NCBI GenBank assembly: GCA_007695035.1
Contig: REEO01000009.1
Location: forward strand, 1 to 64,000
Direction of reading: 5' to 3'
Origin: Saprospirales bacterium
GTDB lineage: Bacteria; Bacteroidota; Bacteroidia; Chitinophagales; Saprospiraceae
DNA: 64,000 bases
The notes under the pieces are model-generated. The model was not told the origin of the DNA. It was given only the letters and a program-made list of their open reading frames with translations, and made no database searches. Shown in pieces: positions 46,458-55,291 of the stretch (its first letter is position 1; every line of letters starts with the position of its first letter). Made by a program: the position numbers and the translations under genes.

Positions 46458-47660
46458 ATGAAATTAATGAATCAAATGTTGAAAAGTACCAATGTGTTTT
46501 TCCTGCCATTGATTGGGATGGCATTCTTTCTGGGTGTGCAAGATTTGCAGGCTAACGAACCGTGCAGGTTCGATCCCTTTGAAAACAGGTGGATAGGTGA
46601 CTGTCCCAGACCTGTTGTCTCGGCAGTGCCTTACCTGAGAATTGCACCTGATGCAAGAAGTGGTGCTATGGGAGATGCGGGAATTGGTGTTTCTCCCGAT
46701 GCCAACAGCATCCACTACAATGCCTCTAAGCTTGTATTTGCCGAGGATGATTTCGCACTTTCCGCCACCTACACTCCTTGGCTGCGCGGACTGGTGAGAG
46801 ACGTCTATTTGGCCTATCTCGGCGGTTATTACAAGTTAGATGACATGCAGGCTCTGGGTTTTTCACTCCGGTATTTCTCTCTAGGTGACATTCAGTTTAC
46901 TGATCAAAATGGTGAACCGCTGGGTAATGGACGACCAAATGAATTCGATATTAGCCTCAGCTACTCCAGAAAACTGGGTGAAAATTTTTCAGCAGGTGTA
47001 ACAGGTAGGTTTATTTACTCCAACCTCGCAGCAGGCCAAACGGTAGAAAGTGTGGAAATTAACGCTGCTACTGCCGCTGCAGTTGATATTTCCATGACGT
47101 ACAATGCCGTATTGAGTCCCACTTCAGATCTTTCCCTGGGACTTGCAATTACCAATCTCGGTTCTAAAGTTTCTTACACCAGGTCACAGATCAAAGATTT
47201 TCTACCCGGCAACCTCGGTATTGGCGGTGCATGGAATATTAATTTTGACGACTACAACCGTTTGACTATAGCCCTGGACTTTAATAAATTGCTTGTCCCT
47301 ACACCTCTGGACCCTTTGGATGACGGCTACATCGAGCGAAGAGAACAATCCGTAATGAGTGGAGTAATCAGTTCTTTTGGAGACGCGGGGTCTTTTAGAG
47401 ATGAATTGAGAGAAATCAATATTTCCGGTGGTGTGGAGTATTGGTATGTGGATCAATTTGCTGTTAGAGCGGGATATCACCATGAGCACGCACTCAAGGG
47501 TAACAGGAAGTTTCTCACGCTTGGATTTGGAGTTAACTACAACGTTTTTGGCTTGAACTTCTCCTACCTGGTACCGACCAATGCTCAGCGAAATCCACTG
47601 GATAATACACTACGCTTCTCCCTTCTTTTCAACATGGAGGCATTTGACGAAGGTGCTTAA
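46458..47660 (+). CDS. porV: T9SS outer-membrane protein PorV (LptO)
   Basis: A 400-residue FadL-like beta-barrel with a signal peptide (cleavage after LQANE region) and the opening YLRIAPDARSGAMGDAGIGVSPDANSIHYNASKL, split over about residues 50-85, typical of PorV. It has repeated barrel strands and ends with FRFSLLFNMEAF-type aromatic residues. PorV carries cargo from the SprA translocon to the PorU sortase. The frame extends to 46395, but the ATG at 46458 gives the correct signal peptide. It follows porU by about 266 nt. Confidence 0.94.
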   Translation: MKLMNQMLKSTNVFFLPLIGMAFFLGVQDLQANEPCRFDPFENRWIGDCPRPVVSAVPYLRIAPDARSGAMGDAGIGVSPDANSIHYNASKLVFAEDDFALSATYTPWLRGLVRDVYLAYLGGYYKLDDMQALGFSLRYFSLGDIQFTDQNGEPLGNGRPNEFDISLSYSRKLGENFSAGVTGRFIYSNLAAGQTVESVEINAATAAAVDISMTYNAVLSPTSDLSLGLAITNLGSKVSYTRSQIKDFLPGNLGIGGAWNINFDDYNRLTIALDFNKLLVPTPLDPLDDGYIERREQSVMSGVISSFGDAGSFRDELREINISGGVEYWYVDQFAVRAGYHHEHALKGNRKFLTLGFGVNYNVFGLNFSYLVPTNAQRNPLDNTLRFSLLFNMEAFDEGA

Positions 47661-47710
47661 TTTGCCCTGTAAAAATTACATCAGTAAGCGAATTTACTGA
47701 AAGAAATAAA

Positions 47711-47745
47711 AAAGCCCCGGACCTTGAAGGCCGGGGCTTTTTTGG
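47711..47745. terminator. Bidirectional terminator between porV and rnpB
   Basis: AGCCCCGG and CCGGGGCT pair perfectly around an ACCTTGAAGG loop, with A-runs on one side and T-runs on the other, so it works on both strands. It ends porV and the RNase P RNA transcripts. Confidence 0.9.
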
Positions 47746-47746
47746 T

Positions 47747-48104
47747 ATGTGAGACTGTAAGCCGGATTCTGTTGCACCCAATGGGTACAGCCTGTCATTT
47801 ATCTTATCTGCCTACCCCTTGCGCCAGCCCTGAGGCAATTGGACGAGTAATCCAATTCACAATGAAGCGCAATGTACATGGCATTTCAACCCGCAAGGTT
47901 TGTCCAATTCCGGAATTACTCCCGAAATTCGTGCGCTCTTACCGCACGTTTTCACCTTTACCGCGGAAGACCGCGGAAGTATAGTTTCTGTGACACTGTC
48001 TGTATCGCGCCGTTGCGCGACCCCGTTTATTAAGCGGTACGGCGCTCTTCGTTGTCCGGACTTTCCTCATCCCTATAGGAGATGCGACAGGCCGTCTCAT
48101 ATAC
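47747..48104 (-). ncRNA. rnpB: RNase P RNA component
   Basis: The minus strand holds class A hallmarks: ATGAGGAAAGTCCGG near the 5' end, an internal GTGCAACAGAATCCGGCTTACAG-like 3' signature, and the P1 pairing of GAGAC with GTCTC (5' ...TATGAGAC, 3' GTCTCACATA). Length is about 358 nt. The RNA is the catalytic part of the enzyme that trims tRNA 5' leaders. Boundaries are set by P1 and may be off by a few bases. Short open frames inside are shadows. Confidence 0.93.
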
Positions 48105-48222
48105 CACATATACAACAGTCAAAGGGGGATATTGATTCCTACATGGGCTCATTTAAAAGGTATGCGGGGAAATAATTTGTCACATTCTAATTTATTCTAA
48201 TGATTAATTATCTGAAAAATAG

Positions 48223-48230
48223 TAACTTTG
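48223..48230 (+). promoter_or_regulatory. Promoter -7 element of the sensor-kinase gene
   Basis: TAACTTTG at 48223-48230, with transcription starting near 48237. No clear -33. An AAAGGG run at 48241-48246 may be the ribosome-binding site for the GTG start at 48255. Confidence 0.5.
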
Positions 48231-48254
48231 CAGTAATTGTAAAGGGTTGTTGGC

Positions 48255-51200
48255 GTGAAGAAAAACATTTTTCAAAACCATTTGTCATGGGTCGGTTTGG
48301 TCACTGGGATTTTAATTCTGGTGGCTTGTGGTGGGGTAGTCCTCTATCACAACATCGACCTTAAGCCAACCTTTTTGGAGGAATGGAAAGTCAACCAAAG
48401 CAATTGGACCGATGCCGCTCGTGTATTTTTAGATGGATCAGATGCAGATCAGGCCATTTCCGCAATTCGTAAAACTACTGATTCACCCTATTCTCCTCAA
48501 TTCATTCTCTTTGAGGGAGACGACCCTGTTTATGCCCATTCCCCAATTTGGCTGCCCAAATCAGATAAATGGTCAGATAGTGATGCCATCTATATTAGTC
48601 AAAGAGAGAATATTGTAACAGGAGAGTTTTATTTCACCGCTCCTGATACCGAATTAAACCGGCAAGCCTTCGTCCTATTACCACTTTATTCCCGGAATGC
48701 TGCAGAACAGGAAAAAATATTCCGGCTCAATTACAAGGGATTCGTTCCCTTCGAACTTGAATTTGAGCTTGTTGATGGTTCTTTGATGCCGGCTGTAGAT
48801 GGTCCTGTCAGGTCTTCTTCAATCAGATTGTGGTCTGCCATTTCTGTAGTATTGGGATTCCTGTCTGCGTTAATTTTTGCGGTCTTATATGTGTTTCAGA
48901 GGTTTAAGAAACTCCTTCTGAATCCTGTGAAATTTTTACCCGTACTGGTACCAGTCATTCTTCTTCGGTTTGCATGGCAAACTGATACTCTCGCAGAAGT
49001 GAACGAAGGACTTAGAATATTCAGGAGTGGTTTGCTCGAGTGTGGAGGCAACTGGAGTCCCGGACTATTAATAATGGACTTTCTGCTCTATTTTCTTGTT
49101 GCCATCGTATTTTTAAACGTCCCCGTTTTCAGCAAAAAGGGGCGTCAGTTTGCACCGGGTATTCGGGCCCTGTTGACTGTGGGAGGATATTGGATAATAA
49201 TCTGTGGATGGATTGTTTTTACCCTTGTGGTAGGAATGGTAGTAAATCAGTCCACGATCAATATGGATTTGGACAATGTTTTTACGCTGGATAGATACAG
49301 TTTTGCGGCTTTGTCTGGCATTCTGCTGTTTTTGGTTTCTCAATTTTTAATAAGCATAAAGCTCGGAGAGATCATTCACAACCTTGGGATACCGCTCAAC
49401 AACAGAATTATGTCCATCGGAGCAGCTGCACTTTTGAGCCTGCCTCTGCTTTTAATGATGCAAACCAACCTTCATCCATTTCCCTTCTTTCTGGCTGTGT
49501 TCCTCTTCGTCTTTTTATTGGACCTTTTCTCGGAAAAAGTAAATGTGGGATATCCGTGGATTTTTCTATGGTTGCTGGTCTTATCGTCTTGCACGGCTGC
49601 CCTGATGTACAAATACAGTTTGGACAATGACCACGAGAAGCGTATCATACTGGCTGACAAATTTAAGGCAGCACTAGCCGAGAACAATGCCGGCTCGGAA
49701 ACATTTTACCAAATATCAAGAGAGTTGCGAAAAGGAGGGGAAACTGACCTGGATTTTGCCATTTTTGTAGATTCCACGCGAATCTGGTCCAATAACCCGG
49801 TGTACCCGGATGTACTGGCTGGTGCCTTTGCTAACATGGAGTTCGGTCAACTCAGTCGAATAAACCGCCGAACAGAGTTGCTGCTGGATTTGAATGTAGA
49901 TCAAAATGCCCATTTGATCGTCGGTCGATATTCCGCCGATATCTCCAGGCCGATTTCTGTTTTTTCCTACTTGTTTTTTTCCCTTATTCTCTTCGCAGCC
50001 TTACTGGGGTTGCTCAATAAGAAATTGGCGGTGTTGCCTAACAGGTGGACCATAGAAATATCGGACCGCCCGTCCCTGCGACGGAAAGTACAATTTCTGG
50101 TCGTTTCTCTGACCGTGGGTTCTTTTGTACTGGTCAGTTTCATGACCATTTATTTCTTTCAGTTCAACAATCAGCGTCAGATTGAAACCAGTTTATTGGA
50201 GAATGCACAAAATGTAAAGCGGTTTCTCATTGTGGACCATTCAAATCCCGATTGGTCTGAAATGGTGCAGCAAGTGGCTTCCGAATACAAATTGGAGCTG
50301 GGTCTGTACGACCGGACTGGGCAATTTATTGCTGGTTCTCAAAAGGATGCTGTTCCGGTTGGTGGTTTTCCTGGTATTCTCACTCCTTTGATGTTGGAAA
50401 AGGTTGGACGCTCCCATTATTTTTTTAACGGATTGCATCCCCGCTTTTCGGAATTGAAAATGCTGTTGAAGCAAACATTTATTGATGGGGAGGAACACTA
50501 TTTTCTTTTGGGTTCTGATCCGGTATTCAGGCAGCAGGCAGGTTCGGTCAATGATTTCTTGAGTCCACTGATCAATGTCTTTTTGTTCCTGTTTTTACTT
50601 TCGGGTGCTCTGGCATTTGTGCTGTCGGATGGTATTACAAAACCATTACTGAGAATCAGGGACAGTCTGAATAAGGTAAAGCTCGGCAGGCAAAACGAAC
50701 CCATCGATTGGCAAAAAAACGACGAGCTGGGTGAATTGATTGATGATTACAATCGGATAATCAAGGAGATTGATGAAAGCGCCAAGATTCTAGCGATGAC
50801 GGAGCGCGAAGTGGCCTGGCGGGAGATGGCCAAACAGGTGGCCCATGAGATTAAGAACCCATTGACTCCCATGAAGCTGAGCATTCAGCACCTTCAGTAT
50901 GCCTCGGGCCGCGATCCGGAAAGATTGACTGAGTTGATAGGGCGGACCAGTTCCACCTTGATAGAGCAAATTGACAACCTCTCCCGGATTGCTTCGGAGT
51001 TCTCCACTTTTGCCAAAATGCCCGAGGCCATGAATGAAAAGGTCAATCTCAATGATCTGGTCAGCAGTGGTCATGAATTGTTTCGCAACCGGGACGACAT
51101 GGATATCGCCCTTGTGGTTCCCATTGATGAAATCTATGTTTTTGCGGATAGAAATTACCTGATGCGGGTACTGACAAATTTGGTGAAAAATTCCATTCAG

Positions 51201-51515
51201 GCCATTCCCATGGAAAGAAGGGGGAAGATCAAAATTAAGCTCTATCAGCGGGAAGATCAGGCCATAATTGAAGTGGCGGACAATGGTTGTGGCATTCCGG
51301 AAGAGGTCCGGGAAAAGGTTTTTAAACCTAATTTCACCTCAAAAAACAGCGGCACCGGACTCGGACTGGCCATCTGTAACAATATCGTGGAGTCCTTCCA
51401 CGGCCGGATTTACTTCGAAACAGAAGTGGATGAGGGTACCAGTTTTATAGTTGAACTGCCCCGAATGCGAAGTTCCAAAGACCAAAAACCCCAAAAGCGG
51501 GTGGAGTTGGATTGA
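48255..51515 (+). CDS. Very large NtrY-like sensor histidine kinase
   Basis: A 1086-residue sensor with about ten hydrophobic helices arranged in blocks: one near residue 15, then three pairs between about 190 and 450, and two more near 560-640 and 770. Two extracytoplasmic loops precede the HAMP-like segment ITKPLLRIRDSLNKVKLG. The HisKA core is WREMAKQVAHEIKNPLTPMKLS with the phospho-His, and the ATPase N/G boxes are NLVKNSIQAIP and ADNGCGIPEE...GTGLGLAIC. It senses an unknown envelope cue. The start is GTG. No response regulator lies beside it, so its partner must be elsewhere. Confidence 0.9.
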   Translation: MKKNIFQNHLSWVGLVTGILILVACGGVVLYHNIDLKPTFLEEWKVNQSNWTDAARVFLDGSDADQAISAIRKTTDSPYSPQFILFEGDDPVYAHSPIWLPKSDKWSDSDAIYISQRENIVTGEFYFTAPDTELNRQAFVLLPLYSRNAAEQEKIFRLNYKGFVPFELEFELVDGSLMPAVDGPVRSSSIRLWSAISVVLGFLSALIFAVLYVFQRFKKLLLNPVKFLPVLVPVILLRFAWQTDTLAEVNEGLRIFRSGLLECGGNWSPGLLIMDFLLYFLVAIVFLNVPVFSKKGRQFAPGIRALLTVGGYWIIICGWIVFTLVVGMVVNQSTINMDLDNVFTLDRYSFAALSGILLFLVSQFLISIKLGEIIHNLGIPLNNRIMSIGAAALLSLPLLLMMQTNLHPFPFFLAVFLFVFLLDLFSEKVNVGYPWIFLWLLVLSSCTAALMYKYSLDNDHEKRIILADKFKAALAENNAGSETFYQISRELRKGGETDLDFAIFVDSTRIWSNNPVYPDVLAGAFANMEFGQLSRINRRTELLLDLNVDQNAHLIVGRYSADISRPISVFSYLFFSLILFAALLGLLNKKLAVLPNRWTIEISDRPSLRRKVQFLVVSLTVGSFVLVSFMTIYFFQFNNQRQIETSLLENAQNVKRFLIVDHSNPDWSEMVQQVASEYKLELGLYDRTGQFIAGSQKDAVPVGGFPGILTPLMLEKVGRSHYFFNGLHPRFSELKMLLKQTFIDGEEHYFLLGSDPVFRQQAGSVNDFLSPLINVFLFLFLLSGALAFVLSDGITKPLLRIRDSLNKVKLGRQNEPIDWQKNDELGELIDDYNRIIKEIDESAKILAMTEREVAWREMAKQVAHEIKNPLTPMKLSIQHLQYASGRDPERLTELIGRTSSTLIEQIDNLSRIASEFSTFAKMPEAMNEKVNLNDLVSSGHELFRNRDDMDIALVVPIDEIYVFADRNYLMRVLTNLVKNSIQAIPMERRGKIKIKLYQREDQAIIEVADNGCGIPEEVREKVFKPNFTSKNSGTGLGLAICNNIVESFHGRIYFETEVDEGTSFIVELPRMRSSKDQKPQKRVELD

Positions 51516-51673
51516 TCTTAAACACCCACCTTAGAACCACTTTGCCCCATTTTTGTCTTAATGAACGAAACTTTGGCCGTTTGACTTTTCTTATTGACCT
51601 GTATCGCAAATTTGAGTGTTGAAGGGAAGTGCCAAAATTCACTGTCGTTGATGACTCAATCACATTTTTTTCG

Positions 51674-53170
51674 ATGTCAAAAACCAAAACAGTAGAAGAG
51701 GGTAAAAAAGCCGTGGTCATTGGCAGCGGGGTCGCTGGACTTGCAGTGGCGGTGAGATTGGCTGTCAGGGGTTTTGAGGTGGTGGTCTTTGAGAAAAATG
51801 CCAAAGCCGGTGGAAAATTAACTGAGCTGCAGTTAAGCAATTACCGATTCGATGCCGGTCCCTCCCTTTTTACGATGCCGCAGTGGGTGGATGAATTGTT
51901 TGAGATCGCCGGTGAAAAACCGCAAGAACACTTCAGGTATAATCGATTGCCCGTGGTCTGTAAATACTTTTGGCAGAATGGAAAAAAATTGGAAGTGAGC
52001 GCTGATTTGGGAAAAACAGACAAAAGGGTGGTTGAAGAATTTGGAGAGAAGCCCGGAGCGCTGGGAAATTACCTCCAAAAAAGTCGAAGAAAGTACGAAT
52101 TGGCCGGAGAGATTTTCCTGAAAAGACCTCTTAATCGTTTGAAAACATGGAGTGATAAGAAAGTGATCCGGGCCCTGGGGCACCTCGGAAAGTACGACTT
52201 ATTCAAAAGCCTTCACAAAACCAACCGTTCTCATTTTGAATCCCCCGAAATGGTCCAGCTTTTTGATCGCTACGCTACCTACAATGGGAGCGATCCTCAC
52301 CGCTGCTCGGGTATGTTTTCCATGATTCCCCACATCGAACTTCATGAAGGTGCTTATGCGCCGGAGGGCGGCATGTATGCGATCACTGAAGCGATTTATC
52401 AGTTGGGTCGCAAACTGGGAGTTCGGTATGTCTTTGGAGAAGAGGTGGCGGAAATAATCCATCAAAAAAACCGCGTGAAAGGCGTTGAATTGAAATCCGG
52501 GGAGTGGGAATTGGCGGACCTGGTGGTCAGTAATATGGATGTGCAGCTGACTTACGAAAAGTTGCTTCCGGAGGTTAAAATGCCGCGTTTGAGAAAGTAT
52601 GAGGAGCGATCGAGTTCCGGCTTTATCTTTTACTGGGGAATCGATCGAAATTTCCCGCAACTGGATGTGCACAACATCTTTTTCAGCAAAGACTACAGGA
52701 AAGAATTTGAAGCCATTTCCCGCGGTGAATTCAGCGATGATCCGACCATCTATGTCAATATCACCTCAAAGTACAATCCCGCTGATGCTCCGGGGGGCTG
52801 CGAAAATTGGTTTGTAATGATAAATGGCCCCAATGACAGCGGCCAAAACTGGGACGAACTTCGCGCCGAACTGCGAAAAAAGGTGGTAGAGCGAATGAAT
52901 ACGGTTCTTAATGTGGACCTTGAGAATTATATTGAATGCGAGGAAGTCCTTGACCCGGTTCGACTGGCTATCAAAACACTCTCTGCAGATGGTGCACTTT
53001 ACGGAAGCAGCTCCAACAGTATGATGGCGGCATTTCTCAGGCAATCAAATAAACACAGTCGCCTGAAAAATCTTTATTTTTGCGGGGGAAGTGCACATCC
53101 CGGGGGTGGCATTCCGCTATGTCTCTCTTCTGCCCGCATTGTTGATGAGTTGTTGGCCGAAGACCTCTGA
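51674..53170 (+). CDS. Carotenoid desaturase, CrtD-like (1-hydroxycarotenoid 3,4-desaturase)
   Basis: A 498-residue FAD oxidoreductase of the CrtI/CrtD family. FAD binding is AVVIGSGVAGLAVAVRLAVRGFEVVVFEKNAKAGGK, split over residues about 12-50. The C-terminus has SADGALYGSSSNSMMAAF and NLYFCGGSAHPGGGIPLCLSSARI. The GALYG and CGGSAHPG elements recall CrtD rather than phytoene desaturase, which normally has AAFSL/WFRPHN-type motifs; this is from memory. CrtD would introduce a 3,4 double bond into a hydroxylated carotenoid. It is the first of three plus-strand carotenoid genes; a phytoene desaturase role cannot be fully excluded. Confidence 0.85.
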   Translation: MSKTKTVEEGKKAVVIGSGVAGLAVAVRLAVRGFEVVVFEKNAKAGGKLTELQLSNYRFDAGPSLFTMPQWVDELFEIAGEKPQEHFRYNRLPVVCKYFWQNGKKLEVSADLGKTDKRVVEEFGEKPGALGNYLQKSRRKYELAGEIFLKRPLNRLKTWSDKKVIRALGHLGKYDLFKSLHKTNRSHFESPEMVQLFDRYATYNGSDPHRCSGMFSMIPHIELHEGAYAPEGGMYAITEAIYQLGRKLGVRYVFGEEVAEIIHQKNRVKGVELKSGEWELADLVVSNMDVQLTYEKLLPEVKMPRLRKYEERSSSGFIFYWGIDRNFPQLDVHNIFFSKDYRKEFEAISRGEFSDDPTIYVNITSKYNPADAPGGCENWFVMINGPNDSGQNWDELRAELRKKVVERMNTVLNVDLENYIECEEVLDPVRLAIKTLSADGALYGSSSNSMMAAFLRQSNKHSRLKNLYFCGGSAHPGGGIPLCLSSARIVDELLAEDL

Positions 53171-53206
53171 GGAGTCCGGATTTCGCGAAACCAAACAAAT
53201 GAAGCG

Positions 53207-53860
53207 ATGGATAAAAATTTGACAATCAAAATGAGCATTGCCGTTCTGGCGATTCTCTATGCCGTTGGTGCGGTGGGGATTGCCTTTCGCCTGGTTCCCG
53301 GACTCGCGGCCTTGACTTCCCTGCATCTGTTTATCAGTTTCCTGTTTCTCGTTTACTGGCACGAAAAAAAGGGAGTGTTTTTCTGGCTTTGGCTTATGAT
53401 TGCCTATCTTATCGGGACTTTGGTAGAGTATCTGGGAGTGCAATATGGCTTTTTATTCGGCAGCTACGAATACGGAGCTAATATGCGCCCTGTAGTCGCC
53501 GGAACTCCCATTATCATAGGGATCAATTGGATAATTTTGTCTTATTGCTTTACGCGTATAGTAGCTCGCTGGGCCCCGCGGAAGTTCAGTATGTTTGTTA
53601 TTGCTGCCATTTCAGCGACTCTGATGACAGCCTTTGATGTACTGATAGAACCCGTTGCCATTGAGCTCAACTTTTGGTCCTGGGAAAAAGGCTATGTTCC
53701 GCTGACTAACTATGCCGGCTGGTGGATAGTATCACTGATACTGAACTTCCTTTTTGTGAAAATGGGGGTTGAAAATGGCCGCAACCCCATCGCATTTTGG
53801 GTGCTGCTTTTTCAACTGTTTTTCTTTGTCTTTGTTTATGTGTTCAGAGTAATAGCATAA
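53207..53860 (+). CDS. Carotenoid biosynthesis membrane protein, CruF-like (DUF422)
   Basis: A 217-residue protein with about six hydrophobic helices and the DUF422/CruF pattern YLGVQYGFLFGSYEYGANMRPVV, GTPIIIGINWIILSYCF and ATLMTAFDVLIEPVAI, then WEKGYVPLTNYAGWW. CruF-type hydratases add water across the carotenoid 1,2 bond (1-OH). Its neighbours CrtD-like and CrtZ are consistent with that role in monocyclic carotenoid synthesis. The gap to crtD is 37 nt and to crtZ 5 nt, so the three likely form one transcript. Confidence 0.85.
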   Translation: MDKNLTIKMSIAVLAILYAVGAVGIAFRLVPGLAALTSLHLFISFLFLVYWHEKKGVFFWLWLMIAYLIGTLVEYLGVQYGFLFGSYEYGANMRPVVAGTPIIIGINWIILSYCFTRIVARWAPRKFSMFVIAAISATLMTAFDVLIEPVAIELNFWSWEKGYVPLTNYAGWWIVSLILNFLFVKMGVENGRNPIAFWVLLFQLFFFVFVYVFRVIA

Positions 53861-53865
53861 GAATT

Positions 53866-54348
53866 ATGATGACAGCTTTGTGGTACGGATTGATTGTGAT
53901 ACTCACATTTTGCGCAATGGAGTTTATGGCTTGGTTTGCGCACAAATACATTATGCATGGCTTGCTTTGGAGATGGCACAAGGATCACCATGACCCTAAA
54001 TTCAAGGAGGGCCACTTTTTTGAAAAAAACGACCTTTTTTTTATGGTCTTCGCCATACCGAGCGCTGCGGCTTACATCATTGGCCTGGCTACTCCTCATT
54101 TGTGGCTGTTGTTCGTGGGCATTGGTATATCCATCTACGGACTCGTGTATTTCCTGATTCACGATGTTTATATTCACCGCCGCTTCAAGTGGTTTAAGCA
54201 ATTGGATAGTCGCTACTCAAGGGCCATTTTGAGAGCGCATGGAAAGCACCACGCCAAAAAGACCAAGGAGGATTGTGAATCCTTCGGTCTTTTAGTGGTA
54301 CACCCTAAGTTCTTCAGGGACGATTACAAAGTCAGAAAGAGCAATTAG
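53866..54348 (+). CDS. crtZ: Beta-carotene hydroxylase
   Basis: A 160-residue diiron membrane hydroxylase with the full His-box set: HKYIMH, WHKDHHDP, FLIHDVYIHRR and AHGKHHAKK. Hydrophobic helices lie near residues 4-20, 55-75 and 80-100. It adds 3-OH groups to beta-ionone rings, giving zeaxanthin-type products. The ATG at 53866 (or 53869) is preferred over an upstream frame start inside cruF. Last gene of the carotenoid trio. Confidence 0.94.
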   Translation: MMTALWYGLIVILTFCAMEFMAWFAHKYIMHGLLWRWHKDHHDPKFKEGHFFEKNDLFFMVFAIPSAAAYIIGLATPHLWLLFVGIGISIYGLVYFLIHDVYIHRRFKWFKQLDSRYSRAILRAHGKHHAKKTKEDCESFGLLVVHPKFFRDDYKVRKSN

Positions 54349-54527
54349 GAGCTACCCACACCTCACTTGTTATTCTACGATCGTGCCCGCCTATTTTTAC
54401 AGGTAGGGAAATAAACCATTTCGGAAGAAACACCTTGCTTTCTAAAAATATTTCACACCTACTGATGCTACTATTCTCCGGTAGGGGGTATTTCTTGAAC
54501 AAAGTTATGACCTTGCCACTTTCAACC

Positions 54528-55082
54528 TTAAATTTTAATAGGTTCCTGTCCTTTTTCCCAATTACAGGGGCAGAGTTCGTTTGTTTGCAGGGCGTCAATT
54601 ACACGGATCACTTCCTGGACATTTCGCCCCACGCTCAGGTCGTAAAGGCTCACCCATCGAATAACACCATCGGGATCGACAATGTAGGTAGCGCGGTAGG
54701 CCACCTTTTCTTTTTCCTCTAAAATACCCAACTCCTCTGCCAGCGATTTGGAGGTGTCTGCGATCATTGGAAATTTGAGCTTACGGATATTCTCGTGATG
54801 GGTCCTCCAGGCCAAGTGTACAAATTCTGAGTCTGTTGAAGCTCCGATCAACATGACATTTCTGTCCTCAAATTCCTGGTATTGTCGATTGAATTCTGTC
54901 AATTCGGTGGGGCAGAGCAGGGTAAAGTCCTTTGGCCACCAAAACATCACCATCCACTGGTTGTACTTTTTGTGATCTTCAGATGAAATTTGGGTGAACT
55001 CTTTTCCGCGTTCAATACTGACCGCAGCAACTTTTTGAAAGGTGGGGAATTTACTGCCCACGCTCAATATTCGGTTATCCAT
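54528..55082 (-). CDS. ahpC: AhpC-type peroxiredoxin
   Basis: A 184-residue 2-Cys peroxiredoxin. The peroxidatic Cys sits in WWPKDFTLLCPTELTEF. The C-terminal block NELCPCNWEKG resembles the actinobacterial AhpC ending (LCACNWRKG), with two vicinal Cys as resolving candidates. It reduces hydroperoxides and peroxynitrite. The usual F/V after DFT is Leu-Leu here. No AhpD or AhpF gene is beside it. It is convergent with crtZ. Confidence 0.9.
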   Translation of the reverse strand: MDNRILSVGSKFPTFQKVAAVSIERGKEFTQISSEDHKKYNQWMVMFWWPKDFTLLCPTELTEFNRQYQEFEDRNVMLIGASTDSEFVHLAWRTHHENIRKLKFPMIADTSKSLAEELGILEEKEKVAYRATYIVDPDGVIRWVSLYDLSVGRNVQEVIRVIDALQTNELCPCNWEKGQEPIKI

Positions 55083-55291
55083 AATGGCGACAATTAAAAG
55101 GTTTCATCATGGAACGCTACATTTCCAAAACTGTTTGAATTATTTGATTGATCCGGTGAAAAAGGTGAATGAAGAACTGATGACTCATTTCCAGTTAACA
55201 GAGTTACATACTTTGGCTGATGAAGATCTTTTCTTTAGTCGTGTTAAGCAATGAGCCGGGAAATTTATCTGTGGTATGTAGCGGACTTAAT

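Noticed and set aside
47724-48175. Two open frames inside the RNase P RNA region
   Set aside because: The region carries class A RNase P signatures on the other strand, so these frames are chance.
55042-55254. Small plus-strand frame between ahpC and the rhomboid gene
   Set aside because: It starts inside ahpC antisense and lacks a promoter; the shorter ATG version (56 codons) is possible but unsupported.
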